Origin: Nematopogon swammerdamellus
Lineage: Eukaryota > Arthropoda > Insecta > Lepidoptera > Adelidae
Length of the DNA: 64,000 nt
Reading direction: 5' to 3'
NCBI GenBank assembly: GCA_946902875.1
Contig: OX336342.1
Coordinates: 11,463,523 to 11,527,522, forward strand
Below are positions 20,440-29,331 of this stretch, one piece after another. Below the pieces are notes generated by a model, which was given only the letters and a program-made list of their open reading frames with translations, made no database searches and was not told the DNA's origin. Every line of letters begins with the position of its first letter. Position 1 is the first letter of the stretch. The position numbers and the translations under genes are program-made.

Positions 20440-20757
20440 GATCTGTGGAACTAGCATCCCTTATTCCCTGTCACCCGTTCACTCATCGCAGACTCGGCAC
20501 CCTTTTGGTGTTGACATTGGGTTTTTTAGAACCCATCGGTACTGTAAATCGTTTCTTTCCGGTGAGTGTGTATCCCGAATCGTTTAACCTGGGTGTCTTC
20601 AAACGTCGTATTAACAGGCTAGACAACCTAGCAACAGTCCACAAATCAGCTGGCATGGCGCCTAACTGAACGTGATTTCGCGAGGAGAGATGATTTTGCC
20701 TGCGGCGACTACACCATTGGTCTATCGGCACAGCCACCCATGTTGGTTTCCATAAAA
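20440..20757 (+). pseudogene. LINE 3' end; possible SINE partner
   Basis: The frame ends with FFPVSVYPESFNLGVFKRRI (about 20550-20612), the '..FP..YNL..FK.RVN' terminus of CR1/Jockey-type reverse transcriptases. A ~90-bp 3' UTR follows (GCGAGGAGAGATGATTTTGC), ending CAGCCACCCATGTTGGTTTC-CATAAAA. The UTR is shared with 26265-26363. The last ~25 nt resemble the tail of the SINE family (AGCCA.CC.TGT..GTTTCCATAAAA), as expected if the LINE machinery mobilises the SINE. It is 5'-truncated. Confidence 0.6.
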
Positions 20758-20849
20758 CCACGTATTTAATTAAGTAAATTCGGTATAATCACAATTTAAT
20801 TATTGTAGGTTGGTCATCCGTCATACTTACTCACGTTACTATAAGGATA

Positions 20850-21312
20850 AGGGATGTCGTAACGGCCACTACATTCAATTTAGGAAACCAATATTGGGAT
20901 CAATAGTAACAAAAACGTAAAATAACTTTTTTCTGAATTCTCTTTAAATAAAAAGTTATAGTTTTCATACAAACTAATTGATTAATTTAACGTAAAAAAG
21001 ATCTAATGTACCGCACTACGACGACGGCGCGGTGGCGGGAGAGGGGTGAGCCGCCGCCACCGATCGCGCCGCGACTCGTGGCGCCGCGCCGCCGCGGGCG
21101 GTGGTGTTGGCGGGAGGGGCAAGAGTCAGCCTAATGTGAGCGGCGGCGGAGCCACACCAAAGCGTCAAATTACACTTGACGAACACATTAATTTCGAAAA
21201 TTAATATCTCGAAAACTAAACATTTCAGAAAAAAACTTTATTTACTTTTTCTCTCGGAAAAACATGAGGATTGTCCGGGTGAATTGGATGTACTGGCCGT
21301 TACAACACCCTG
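20850..21312. mobile_element. Mariner-type non-autonomous element with GC-rich core
   Basis: The left end is AGGGATGTCGTAACGGCCAC, then TACATTCAATT. The right end reversed is CAGGGTGTTGTAACGGCCAG, then TACATCCAATT. The inverted repeats are at least ~32 bp with one indel. TA precedes the left end, while CA follows the right end. The core (about 21010-21145) is very GC-rich in an AT-rich flank, just as in the element at 62814-63263. Confidence 0.6.
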
Positions 21313-21663
21313 CATAGAGAGAATGAAGTTAGTCCGCGCTGACAATTCACTCGGTTAGCTAGAACCAAATATTTTGGAAGGAGAGTAGTCATGCGAAGGG
21401 GGCGTGTCCGCGACACGGTAACATGGGCAGATTTCCCCATGTTAGCGATCAATGTGTGCGGTTGAGCGCACGTGGCTGCAACGTTTTGGATTGGCCTAAA
21501 ATCGCTAGTGCGAATGTGTACGTGCGTTCGTATGTGTGAATTGTGATTGTGTGCGATCGGAAATTGGCGACAGCAGTTCCGATACGAGTGGGCGCCCATG
21601 AACTCATGACCCAATGCTCTCTCCTTCCAGAATCTTTGGCTATACCTAACATTACGTTACATT

Positions 21664-22043
21664 GTCGATAGCTCAGTGGTGCTGACAGTCGACTGTCGCT
21701 ATTGATAGTTAAGCAACGCTGGGCGCGGTCAGTACTTGGATGGGTGACCGCTCGACCGTTGGAGGCTGACCGCGGTTCGGATTCCACGTAAAACTATAGG
21801 TCCCTTCCCTACTCACCTTACTAGGTGGTAGGGTTCAACCCGCCCGGTTTGGTACCACCGCACTGAATGAAACGTCGGTCGAAACGGCTATGTAAATAGT
21901 TTGTGTTTTCCGTCCAGTTCAGTGTAGCCGGCACGACCAAAGGGAAGCACTGACATGGCACCTAATTCACCCGGTGTTATGGGCTGACATCACGGATGTT
22001 GTAGGTGATGTAGCCAACCGTGTCAGTTTCCATAAAAAAAAAA
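21664..22043 (+). mobile_element. Full-length chimeric tRNA/5S SINE
   Basis: GTCGATAGCTCAGTGGTGC is an A-box-like tRNA start. GTTAAGCAACGCTGGGCGCG and GTCAGTACTTGGATGGGTGA (21708-21755) follow the 5S rRNA internal control region closely. GCGGTTCGGATTCCACG is B-box-like. Then comes the common body (TTACTAGGTGGTAGGG, GTCGGTCGAAACGGCTATGT, CCGTCCAGTTCAGTGTAGCC), and TTTCCATAAAAAAAAAA ends it at 22043. No tRNA or 5S gene is intact. This is a retroposon with two kinds of polymerase III promoter parts. Confidence 0.85.
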
Positions 22044-22484
22044 CAAAATTACGTTATTTAGTTCAACGAACCGCGATCTAGAGTCAGGGGCTTAGCTAAT
22101 TTATAAAAATAAAATCTTCCTCAAAGAATGTTTAATTATTAACACCCCTGCTCAAAGGGGTTTTTTTAAATGAATTATTCCTACTGATGTTCGCGAGGAG
22201 TAGGTACAGATGACGAGGGCGGGGCAGGCAGCGGGAGGCGGACGAGGAGGCCTATGTCCACAAGCGGCGCCGAGGCGACAAGGACACTACATTTTTTATT
22301 TACAGGAAAGACAGGAAAGCTCCGGGCGATGTTGACACAAGCGGACGGATGCTGTACGGATGTAGTCATCGAGAGGCAACATTATTTGGCATTGCCACGT
22401 TAAACATCTACGAAAATCATTGTTCCTTTTTATTCTCGTCCACTTTCATGTTGTCATGTTTCAACTTCAACTTTTATATAGTAC
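22044..22484. other. Unannotated stretch
   Basis: No gene. A possible piggyBac-like end (TTAACACCCCTGC, 22139) has no matching partner end that I could find. Confidence 0.35.
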
Positions 22485-22550
22485 TAGATCTTGCCCGTGG
22501 TTTTGCTCGCGGCAGTCTCGGTTTAATAGCAAATACAATTTAAAAGCAAA
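22485..22550 (-). mobile_element. Helitron-like 3' end remnant
   Basis: CTAGATCTTGCCCGTGGTTT and TGCTCGCGG are a decayed reverse-strand copy of the CCGCGGGCAAAAGCTAG terminus. It abuts the next Helitron-like element head to tail. Confidence 0.5.
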
Positions 22551-23251
22551 TCAATACTAATAATAAATGTGTAAGGGATGGTCATGGAGTAAGTGACTTT
22601 GTTTTATGAGATACTGTGTTTGTAGACTCTATGTATGATACCAAAACTGAATTGATGATTTTTAGAAAATTTTCTGTACGTATGTATGTATGTATGTTCC
22701 TTCATAACTCTTAAACCGATCATCAGAATTCGGTGAAACTTCGTACAAACACATTTTCCTATTCGGGACACAGGATAGGCTAAATAAAATATAGTTCCGA
22801 TTACGCTAAGATGTGGCTCCCATACAAACCGAAATGTTTCGCGAGCCGAAATGGTACGGTAGCGGGTTTTTTTTTTTTTTAAAACTGACACGGTTGGCTA
22901 CATCACCTACAACATCCGTGATGTCAGCCCATAACACCGAGTGAACTTGGTGCCACGTCAGTGCTTCCCTATGGTCGGTCCGGCTACACTGAACTGGACG
23001 GAAAACACAAACTATTTACATAGCCGTTTCGACCGACCTTTCATTCAGTGCGGTGGTACCAACCCGGGCGGGTTAAACCCTACCACCTAGTAATATAAGA
23101 AGGGAGTCATATCCCTTAGTCGCCTTTTACGACATACACGGGGAGAGATGCAGTGAGGCTATTCTTTTAAAGTACCGACCCAACACGGCGGGCTTACTTT
23201 CTTCTTTTTAAATATGAATTTCACGCGAGCGAAGTCGCGAGCAAAAGCTAG
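22551..23251 (+). mobile_element. Helitron-like element carrying a nested SINE
   Basis: TCAATACTAATAATAAATGT follows an A, and CTAG (23248-23251) precedes a T. The hairpin region near the end is CGCGAGCGAAGTCGCGAGC. Without the 322-bp SINE at 22867-23188 it is only ~380 bp, and it matches the 5' ~300 bp and 3' ~50 bp of 3421-6452. It is the short form of the same family. Confidence 0.75.
22867..23188 (-). mobile_element. SINE copy with third-type head, nested
   Basis: The oligo-T run at 22867-22880 is the tail. The body reads as in 16490-16812, with CTCCCCGTGTATGTCGTAAA and AGGCGACTAAGGGATATGAC near its 5' end at 23120-23160. It lies inside the Helitron-like element at 22551-23251 and is therefore younger than it. 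Confidence 0.8.
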
Positions 23252-23279
23252 TATCATAATAAAAGATCGCTTCTTTTAT

Positions 23280-23480
23280 TTTAACTCTCTACCGACCATA
23301 CTATACTTTATTTTATACTGCTCAGCCCTAAGGCTATTTAGTTTGATGGTATGGAGTAGTGAGCCTCAAGAACTACTCTTTCCATAGGTGCAAACCGCAT
23401 AAAAATATGTTGAGTGGTTCCGGTGTTTACCTTAAACAGACAGACGTTCCCTTTTAATAAGTAGAGATAGAGATAGAGAA
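23280..23480 (-). mobile_element. Interspersed repeat (GAGTAGTTCTTGAGGCTCAC)
   Basis: It shares GAGTAGTTCTTGAGGCTCAC, AAATAGCCTTAGGGCTGAGC and AAGGGAACGTCTGTCTG with 62140-62386 on the plus strand. It is likely an internal part of another Helitron-type repeat. A gatagagatagagat microsatellite follows at 23463. Confidence 0.5.
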
Positions 23481-24323
23481 TATAGAGATAGAGATGGACA
23501 TGTATCTTTAGTAGAGCATGATTAAAAGCGCAAACGTTTAAATTAAGATCTATATAGGTAGGTACTTACTTACATACAAGTAGTAACCTAGAATTTCAGT
23601 TTCTTTATTGCAGAAGCCTCCCAGATTTATTGCTTGCAATTTGTTATTAATATTAATACTCCAACATAAAGAAAAAAATATAAGTAGTGTTCAATAAAGA
23701 GAAACATATATTTGCAAGATGTATTTCGCAAGGCAATGAACGCAAACGTTTATGAAGTACGTACATTTTCCTCGTAACTTTGAATTATTATTATTCAGAA
23801 ATAGCGGATACGGGATTCTCGAAGTCTCCACTCATCGTATTCGAACGACAATATGCCTATCTGCTTTTCGAGGTTCATTTATTAACCCTCTCGTACCATC
23901 TCGATGGAGTCGGACAGGTGGAAGCGGAAAGAGTCGCGATATATTGCTGGAACAGAATCCATCAAGTTGATGATTAAATTTTGGATAGAAAAGCAAGGTG
24001 GACTCGTTCGTCGGACACGCTCAATTTTCACCGCTTCGTGATAGGTATAAACAAAGCTAATTAAAAACACAGCAACGAACCAGCGGGCGTTTCTATACGA
24101 AATCATCAACCCATACCAGAAAGTTTGTAGAAGCTCTCAAATCGTGTTAATGCTGAGCATGAAGCCGAATGTCGAAGCCGAAAGTCGAAGTTGAGTAAGT
24201 CGTAAAATTTGTAAATAATTTTTGGAGACGGCAATTACTAAATACCTTAGAAATGCAGGCCAATAAGGACAGAGAGGGCCAGACGGATACAAACATATTT
24301 TCACCGTAAGTAAGTGTTTCGCC
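23481..24323. other. Unannotated stretch
   Basis: Two overlapping plus frames at 23752-23977 have no family resemblance. I see no gene. Confidence 0.4.
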
Positions 24324-24621
24324 CACAGAGCATCGAATGGGGGCGCGCGCGCGCGCCCCCTACTAGAGACGCCCTAAGCGATAATATTTGAAACCCAAAA
24401 ACTACACGCAGTGCTGCTAGCGCTTCGTATGTGCGTGTGTGCTAGTATCGACACTACACACAAAGAGGAGTAAGTTAGGCACACGCACAAAACAAATGCA
24501 CACGCACAACACACATATGTAAGTCATAGCCCACGTCCACAGGCTTCAACGATGTTGTAGGGAAATCGCGCTCAGGGCGCCTCTAGGAGGGGTGCGCGCG
24601 GTCGGTATTCGATGCTCTGTG
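24324..24621. mobile_element. Non-autonomous hAT-type element with perfect 8-bp TSD
   Basis: It is 298 bp. The left end is CACAGAGCATCGAAT and the right end is its exact complement ATTCGATGCTCTGTG. The similarity continues inward through CGCGCGC..CCCC and CTAGAG.CGCCCT.AGCG. Target duplications gtttcgcc lie at 24316-24323 and 24622-24629. The GC-rich (GC)n stretch at 24342-24360 lies inside the left arm. It is non-coding. Confidence 0.88.
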
Positions 24622-24640
24622 GTTTCGCCTATATTGTTTC

Positions 24641-24730
24641 TAGTATAGATCGAGACAAATAAACAGAGCTCTCGTCGCCATATTTTTTTGTATGGAAAGA
24701 GAGCTCTATTTCCTTGTTTCGAACTATACG
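24641..24730. repeat. ~90-bp foldback sequence
   Basis: AGTATAGATCGAGACAAATA and AGAGCTCTC pair with GAGAGCTCT and TTGTTTCGAACTATAC across a short loop (ccatatttttttgtatgg itself pairs). It lies 12 bp from the neighbouring hAT duplication. Confidence 0.65.
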
Positions 24731-26264
24731 GTGCTATAATTTTATTTTTCAGTGAAATACGTTAGCGCCAGGGGGCGGGGCGCTAAGTATCGCAAGATGA
24801 TTACTTACATGCCATTGTAAAATAAAAGTAAGGGTATATTTCTTGCGAAGCACCCAGCTAGGCACTAAATTTCTACGAATTGCCCCGTAACAACATTTCC
24901 CTAAACTAGCAATACTAGATAGATAAGTTAGTAGTCATTCTGCATATTATGATTATCTTGTATACTACTCGTATGTAAAAAACAAATCTGCTTTATCCTT
25001 TTCCGTTCAAATAACCCTCCAACCAGCGCCCGTACTTGTCAGATCATTGTATAAAGGAAATAAGTATCTTTCGATACGACGAGTTTGCAATGTTCTGCAT
25101 CTCAGCTGTGCACTGCCCCGTAGCAACGTCAGCCAGACTAGGCGCTCGAGAGCTCTGTCCCCGATTTTGAAGAATATTTGCAGTTGAACTCGTGAAATGT
25201 TTCCGCGCACAGGCTGTCTCGGATATTCTCCCGATCGTAAATGTGTTTCGAGGAATTCAGTACGCTCAACTTTGTCGAATGAGTGAAAGATTGAAATAAT
25301 ATTTTCCTTATAATATAATAATATTGTATATTTATTTGTACATAATATTCTATATATTTAGTAATTTATATGTATTAACACATGTATGGCTTGCATTTAA
25401 CTAGCATGTACGTACTTATATGTATTGTTAATAAGTATTATTTTATCTTCAATTCTCACGCTCTTTTGCTACTACCTACTTACATTCCACTATATTATCG
25501 AATCTCAAACATCCAAAGGTTGACTATAAGAAATAACTGTAAGGGATAAGTCCGCCTTTGCACCTTATTTAAATTTTCTAATGTATTTGTTACTGTTTAA
25601 TGTTTACTGGAGCAATAAAGCATTTTTATTATATCTATCTCATAAGAAACTCGTATGATTGGCGAACTGAATTTATTTTCCGCCATTGTGATGGAATGGA
25701 GTGCGCGAAAGGCACTCGCTGTGATTTGTGATACGCCATCGCTTCGATCAAATTTACCAAAGTGCGGTCGCGTGTGTACAACGATGTACGTACAAACGAA
25801 AGTGCGAAAAGCCTTCGCTAGATTCGGAGCTCTTGTGCTAATTAAGCGCGTGCCCTGTTTTCAACGCACTACTAACTGTCAACCTGGGGATACTAAGGTA
25901 CTAAGTACTTGGCCGAAATTTCGTTCCATTCTCAAATTTCAATTATTTACACAAGTCTTATACATACTTGCCGCTATTGTGCGATTAACAGGGTTGAGAG
26001 TGTTTTATGTTCCGTGGATAGCGATGGATGAATTTAAATTCCAATGATAGGAATTCAGGGTAATCCATCCCTTAACCTACCCCCTATCGCCTTATCCCCC
26101 TACGTTGTAACATTGGAATTTAATGTATGGACGGAGCGTTGAGCTAAGTTACATTAGCTTAGATAATCATTAATCAAGTTTTCTGTTAAACAGAAAATAC
26201 TTAGAGTTAAACATAACATCTGTGAGTGGGACTATTCATTATTAGTTAGGAACTAGCGCGCCCA
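24731..26264. other. Unannotated stretch with a probable LINE 3' UTR
   Basis: The sequence around 25540-25625 (AAGGGATAAGTCCGCCTTTG, then AGCAATAAAGCATTTTT) looks like the 3' UTR and polyadenylation end of a Jockey-type LINE. A 130-codon plus frame at 25655-26047 has no recognisable domain, and I do not call it a gene. Confidence 0.4.
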
Positions 26265-26363
26265 AGATATATCTGCCAGCGCGTCTCACTGAGCGTGGTT
26301 TCCCGAGGAGAGGTGATTTTGGCTCTGTCGAGTGCCGTTGGTCCCTCGGGACAGCCACACATG
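26265..26363 (+). mobile_element. LINE 3' UTR fragment
   Basis: AGAGGTGATTTTGGCTCTGT and GGGACAGCCACACATG correspond to 20670-20745. It is cut by the SINE at 26364, after which TTGTTTCTTTACATTAAAA may be the continuing tail. Confidence 0.55.
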
Positions 26364-26675
26364 TTTTTTTTTTATGGAGACTGACACGGTTGGCTACATC
26401 ACCTACAACTTCCGTGATGTCAGCCCATAACACCGGATGAACTTGGTGCCACGTCAGTGCTTCCCTTCGGTCGTGCCGGCTACACTGAACTGGACGGAAA
26501 ACACAAACTATTTATATAGCCGTTTCGACCGACCTTTCATTCAGTGCGGTGGTACCAACCCGGGCGGGTTAAAAACTACCACCTAGTAATATAAGAAGAG
26601 AGTCATATGCCTTTTACGACATACACGGGGAGAGATGCAGTGGGGCTATTCTTTTAAAGTACCGGCCCCACACGG
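26364..26675 (-). mobile_element. SINE copy with third-type head
   Basis: The tail (oligo-T on the plus strand) is at 26364-26374. The body is as in 16490-16812. The head end CCGTGTGGGGCCGGTACTTT is at 26675. A short deletion removed 'cccttagtcg' near 26610. It lies ~85 bp downstream of a coding exon of the receptor gene. Confidence 0.8.
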
Positions 26676-26761
26676 TACTTGTTTCTTTACATTAAAAAAC
26701 AAATTAAGAAGACGTAAACAATGTACAAAACTGATAGCAAGTTAAGTCGAGTAGTACTTAC

Positions 26762-26821
26762 ATGTACTCCTGTGTGGAGAAATTCGTAGGACCGTCCGGC
26801 CACTCCGCGTAGCACACTGTC
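26762..26821 (-). CDS. TkR99D: Tachykinin-type receptor, extracellular loop 2 exon
   Basis: A 60-nt internal exon. On the minus strand the acceptor is ttgtttcag (AG at 26823-26822) and the donor is AT|GTAAGT (GT at 26761-26760). It encodes TVCYAEWPDGPTNFSTQEY plus the first two bases of the next codon. The Cys in TVCY is the conserved second-loop cysteine that forms a disulfide with TM3 in class A GPCRs. C-Y-x-E-W-P-D-G-P-T-N is typical of insect tachykinin receptors. The exon opens with one base (G) that completes the Arg codon left open (AG) by the exon at 40044-40199, so the phases agree across 13.2 kb. The receptor is a plasma membrane, G-protein-coupled receptor for tachykinin-related peptides. 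TM5 onward was not found and probably lies beyond position 1. The natalisin receptor (TkR86C type) is the main alternative. Confidence 0.85.
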
Positions 26822-27712
26822 CTGAAACAAAGAGAACGCCGCGTCAGCGTGCAGGGCATAGACATAGATAGAGCTACGCAATGATAATGTGTAAGTAACA
26901 TGAAATACAAGAAAAAATAAAGAAAACACCAACCAAATCTGTAATAAAAATACAACGTAGCAAAAGTGCGAAAATGACCCGACATCCGACCCAGGACGAC
27001 GAAAATAGTTGTAGATATTTGGGAATGTTCCATTCCACCCAGACGTCTAGAATTTACGCGCATCTCTTCACTATAACTATTTTAGCACTTCAGATCGTGA
27101 AAGTATTCTCAATACTCTTGAATGTGAAATCTAGAGAACTCAGCAACATTAAATAAATAAATACATAGTGATGGCCGAAGATCCGTATTCGCGAATAGAG
27201 CAACATGAATATATAATTAAATTAAGAAAAATTTATTATATTATTTAAACGATAAAAAAATATAGAACGAAAAAAAAACCGCATCATTTTGTTATTGCGA
27301 TTCATTCCGTATCACTGGCGTTTACCCAGTAAACTCAAATTATAAAAGGTCAACATTTCATCGTCTTTTAACGGATGGAGTAACCGCGTGTGGGCACGGC
27401 CGATCGATCACCGGAAGTGGCCCGCCGCCGTAGACACGCGCTGGCGCGATGGCGCGAGGGCAATAAGCACACCGGAAGACGTATGTCCAGAGTCCATACG
27501 CTGACCTCTGCTCCGCTCACTCGTCGCGTCGTGTCGTCTAGTCGCCGTCGCCGCGTAACCCACTTTCCTGCCATCCGTTCTATTGAAGTTATACTTCTTT
27601 AGGTGCGTTATGAAAATGGGGAGTAAACTGAATAAAATCGTCACGTCATCGTCATAGATCATCGTGCTATTAATTATTTCTATGTATTGTGTTATGCTGC
27701 CCGATAGATACT

Positions 27713-27875
27713 TAAGCAGATAGAGGAAGAGAAAGAGGGGAAAAGAGGGGGGAGAGAGAGAGGGGAAATAGGGGGGAGGGGGAGGGGGGGAGGGGAGAGA
27801 GGAGGGGGGAGAGGAGAGGAGTAGCGGGAGAGAGAGAGGATAGGGGAGAGGGGAGAGTGAGAAAGAAAGGGAGTA
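27713..27875 (+). repeat. ~160-bp nearly pure homopurine tract
   Basis: It is composed of A and G only over long runs (GAGGAAGAGAAAGAGGGG, GGGGGAGGGGGAGGGG...), with rare T or C interruptions. The G-runs could form quadruplexes and the mirror-like parts could form triplexes. The similar pyrimidine-rich stretch at 29582-29755 lies in the long-TIR element. Confidence 0.9.
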
Positions 27876-28640
27876 ATCACGTCAAAGAAGTATAACTTCT
27901 AACGCGCGTGCATAAAGTACCCGCACCTATTTTTCCTTATTCGCTTGATTTCAGTTTACTTGTGTGAAAATTATAGCGCAACCTTGTTATTAATCAAATC
28001 AAATTAAATAAATATATTCATTGATGGACACCATTAAATGTTATGTACAAAAAGGAGAGTTAAATACCTTATGATTTTTTTTACAAACTAACCTTTGGGG
28101 ATGTGAGATAGTTGTATGGGGGTGGGTGAACAATGCAAGCGAAAGGTTAGTATAGATAGTAATTATAATAATCAAATAATCAACACCGATCAACACGGTA
28201 TCGCCCTCTTCGGGCCGGAGGACTACCGGGGGACACGTCCGGCGACCTACCACTACTGAGTCTGAAGAGGGACATAAGACGACCTCCTCCCTTTCACTTG
28301 AACTACCCATTTTACTTTCTATATAATTGTATTCCTCATTACCCAAAAGGTTGACTGGAAGAAAACATTTGCAGTGATGAGTGCGCAAATTCGCCTTTGC
28401 GCACTCCTGTATTTCTTGTTTAATTTCGTGAATTGTTCTTTTTCAATTGTGTGCATTTTCACTATATTCGAAGATACTGCGTGCTGCCCGCCGCTGTCGC
28501 ATCATGCACCACCCCCGCCGCGCAACTGATCAACACCGTCTCGTCATCTCCTGTATGTATGTCCCTGGGTCCAGTGACTTAGATCTGCCACTTCTTAAAA
28601 GACTAGCGCACCCCATCCACCAAGGGTTCTAACGGGGCCT
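27876..28640. other. Unannotated intronic stretch
   Basis: No gene is supported. A minus frame at 28041-28388 contains MGSSSEREEVVLCP and VVLRPEEGDTVLIGV, which looks protein-like but matches no family I know and has no splice support. Confidence 0.35.
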
Positions 28641-28947
28641 AAGCCGCTGAACAGATTTCGATAAAATTTGGACAAGGTTATAGCATCCTGAGGAAGGACT
28701 AGATTACCTTTTGTCTAAAAAAAACCGAAAGGATGTGAAAGTTTGTATGGGGAACCCATTAATTCTCAAGATAGGGATATGAAAATTCATGTAATTTAAG
28801 GTTACCGTGGTTAACATTCATAGTGGAAATATTTATTTACGGCTTTACTCACGGTTTTTGTATCGCGTTGCCGCGACGTTTCGACTCGAACATTCGAGCC
28901 ATTGTAAAGCGAGCTCCTGTGTCCGGTGGCGTTCAACGAGGAACTAG

Positions 28948-29331
28948 TCAGTTTGACATAGTTTTGACGTAGCTGTGGGTAGTTTGAAGATGTTGGCTTT
29001 GAGCAGCGTTCCGGAGGTCCGCTGACAGACAAAAGGCACTAGTAGTGTCCTTATTGTCGGTGCTTAATGTTTTTGTCCTCAGCGGTGCTAGCCCCGGATT
29101 CCACGAAGGTGACAACTTAAACGCTTCTTCCCTGTTGAAGTTGGCATGCTTGGCGATTTCTATGGACTCTCGAACAATGTGTCGGGTTTCAGTCGAGATT
29201 ACCTCAACCTGATCGAAACTGATCCAATGGTTTATGCCGGAGTTCATATGTTTGCAGACTGCTGACTTCGTGGAATCTTGATTTTTGGCTGTCTGATGTG
29301 TTCCGAAATACGCGTCGCTACGCTTCTCATG
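28948..29331 (-). pseudogene. Penelope protein C-terminal part
   Basis: The minus strand encodes TRISEHIRQ (the R..EH catalytic region of GIY-YIG nucleases). After a frameshift come ISFDQVEVIS, IVRESIEIAKH, NFNREEAFKLSPSWNP. This 'REaIEI.KH..NFNR.dG..LS..WNP' block is the standard C-terminus of Penelope proteins. The nuclease nicks target DNA for reverse transcription. The upstream half lies at 31538-31663 because a later insertion split the gene. It is non-functional owing to truncation, frameshift and insertion. Confidence 0.85.

Noticed and set aside
21708..21755. 5S rRNA gene
   Set aside because: Only the internal promoter part of 5S is present, embedded in a SINE with a tRNA-like start and an A-tail.
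22139..22160. TTAACACCCC as a piggyBac end
   Set aside because: No matching inverted end with TTAA was found on the other side.
25655..26047. 130-codon plus frame after a LINE 3' UTR
   Set aside because: No domain or splice context. The composition suggests chance.
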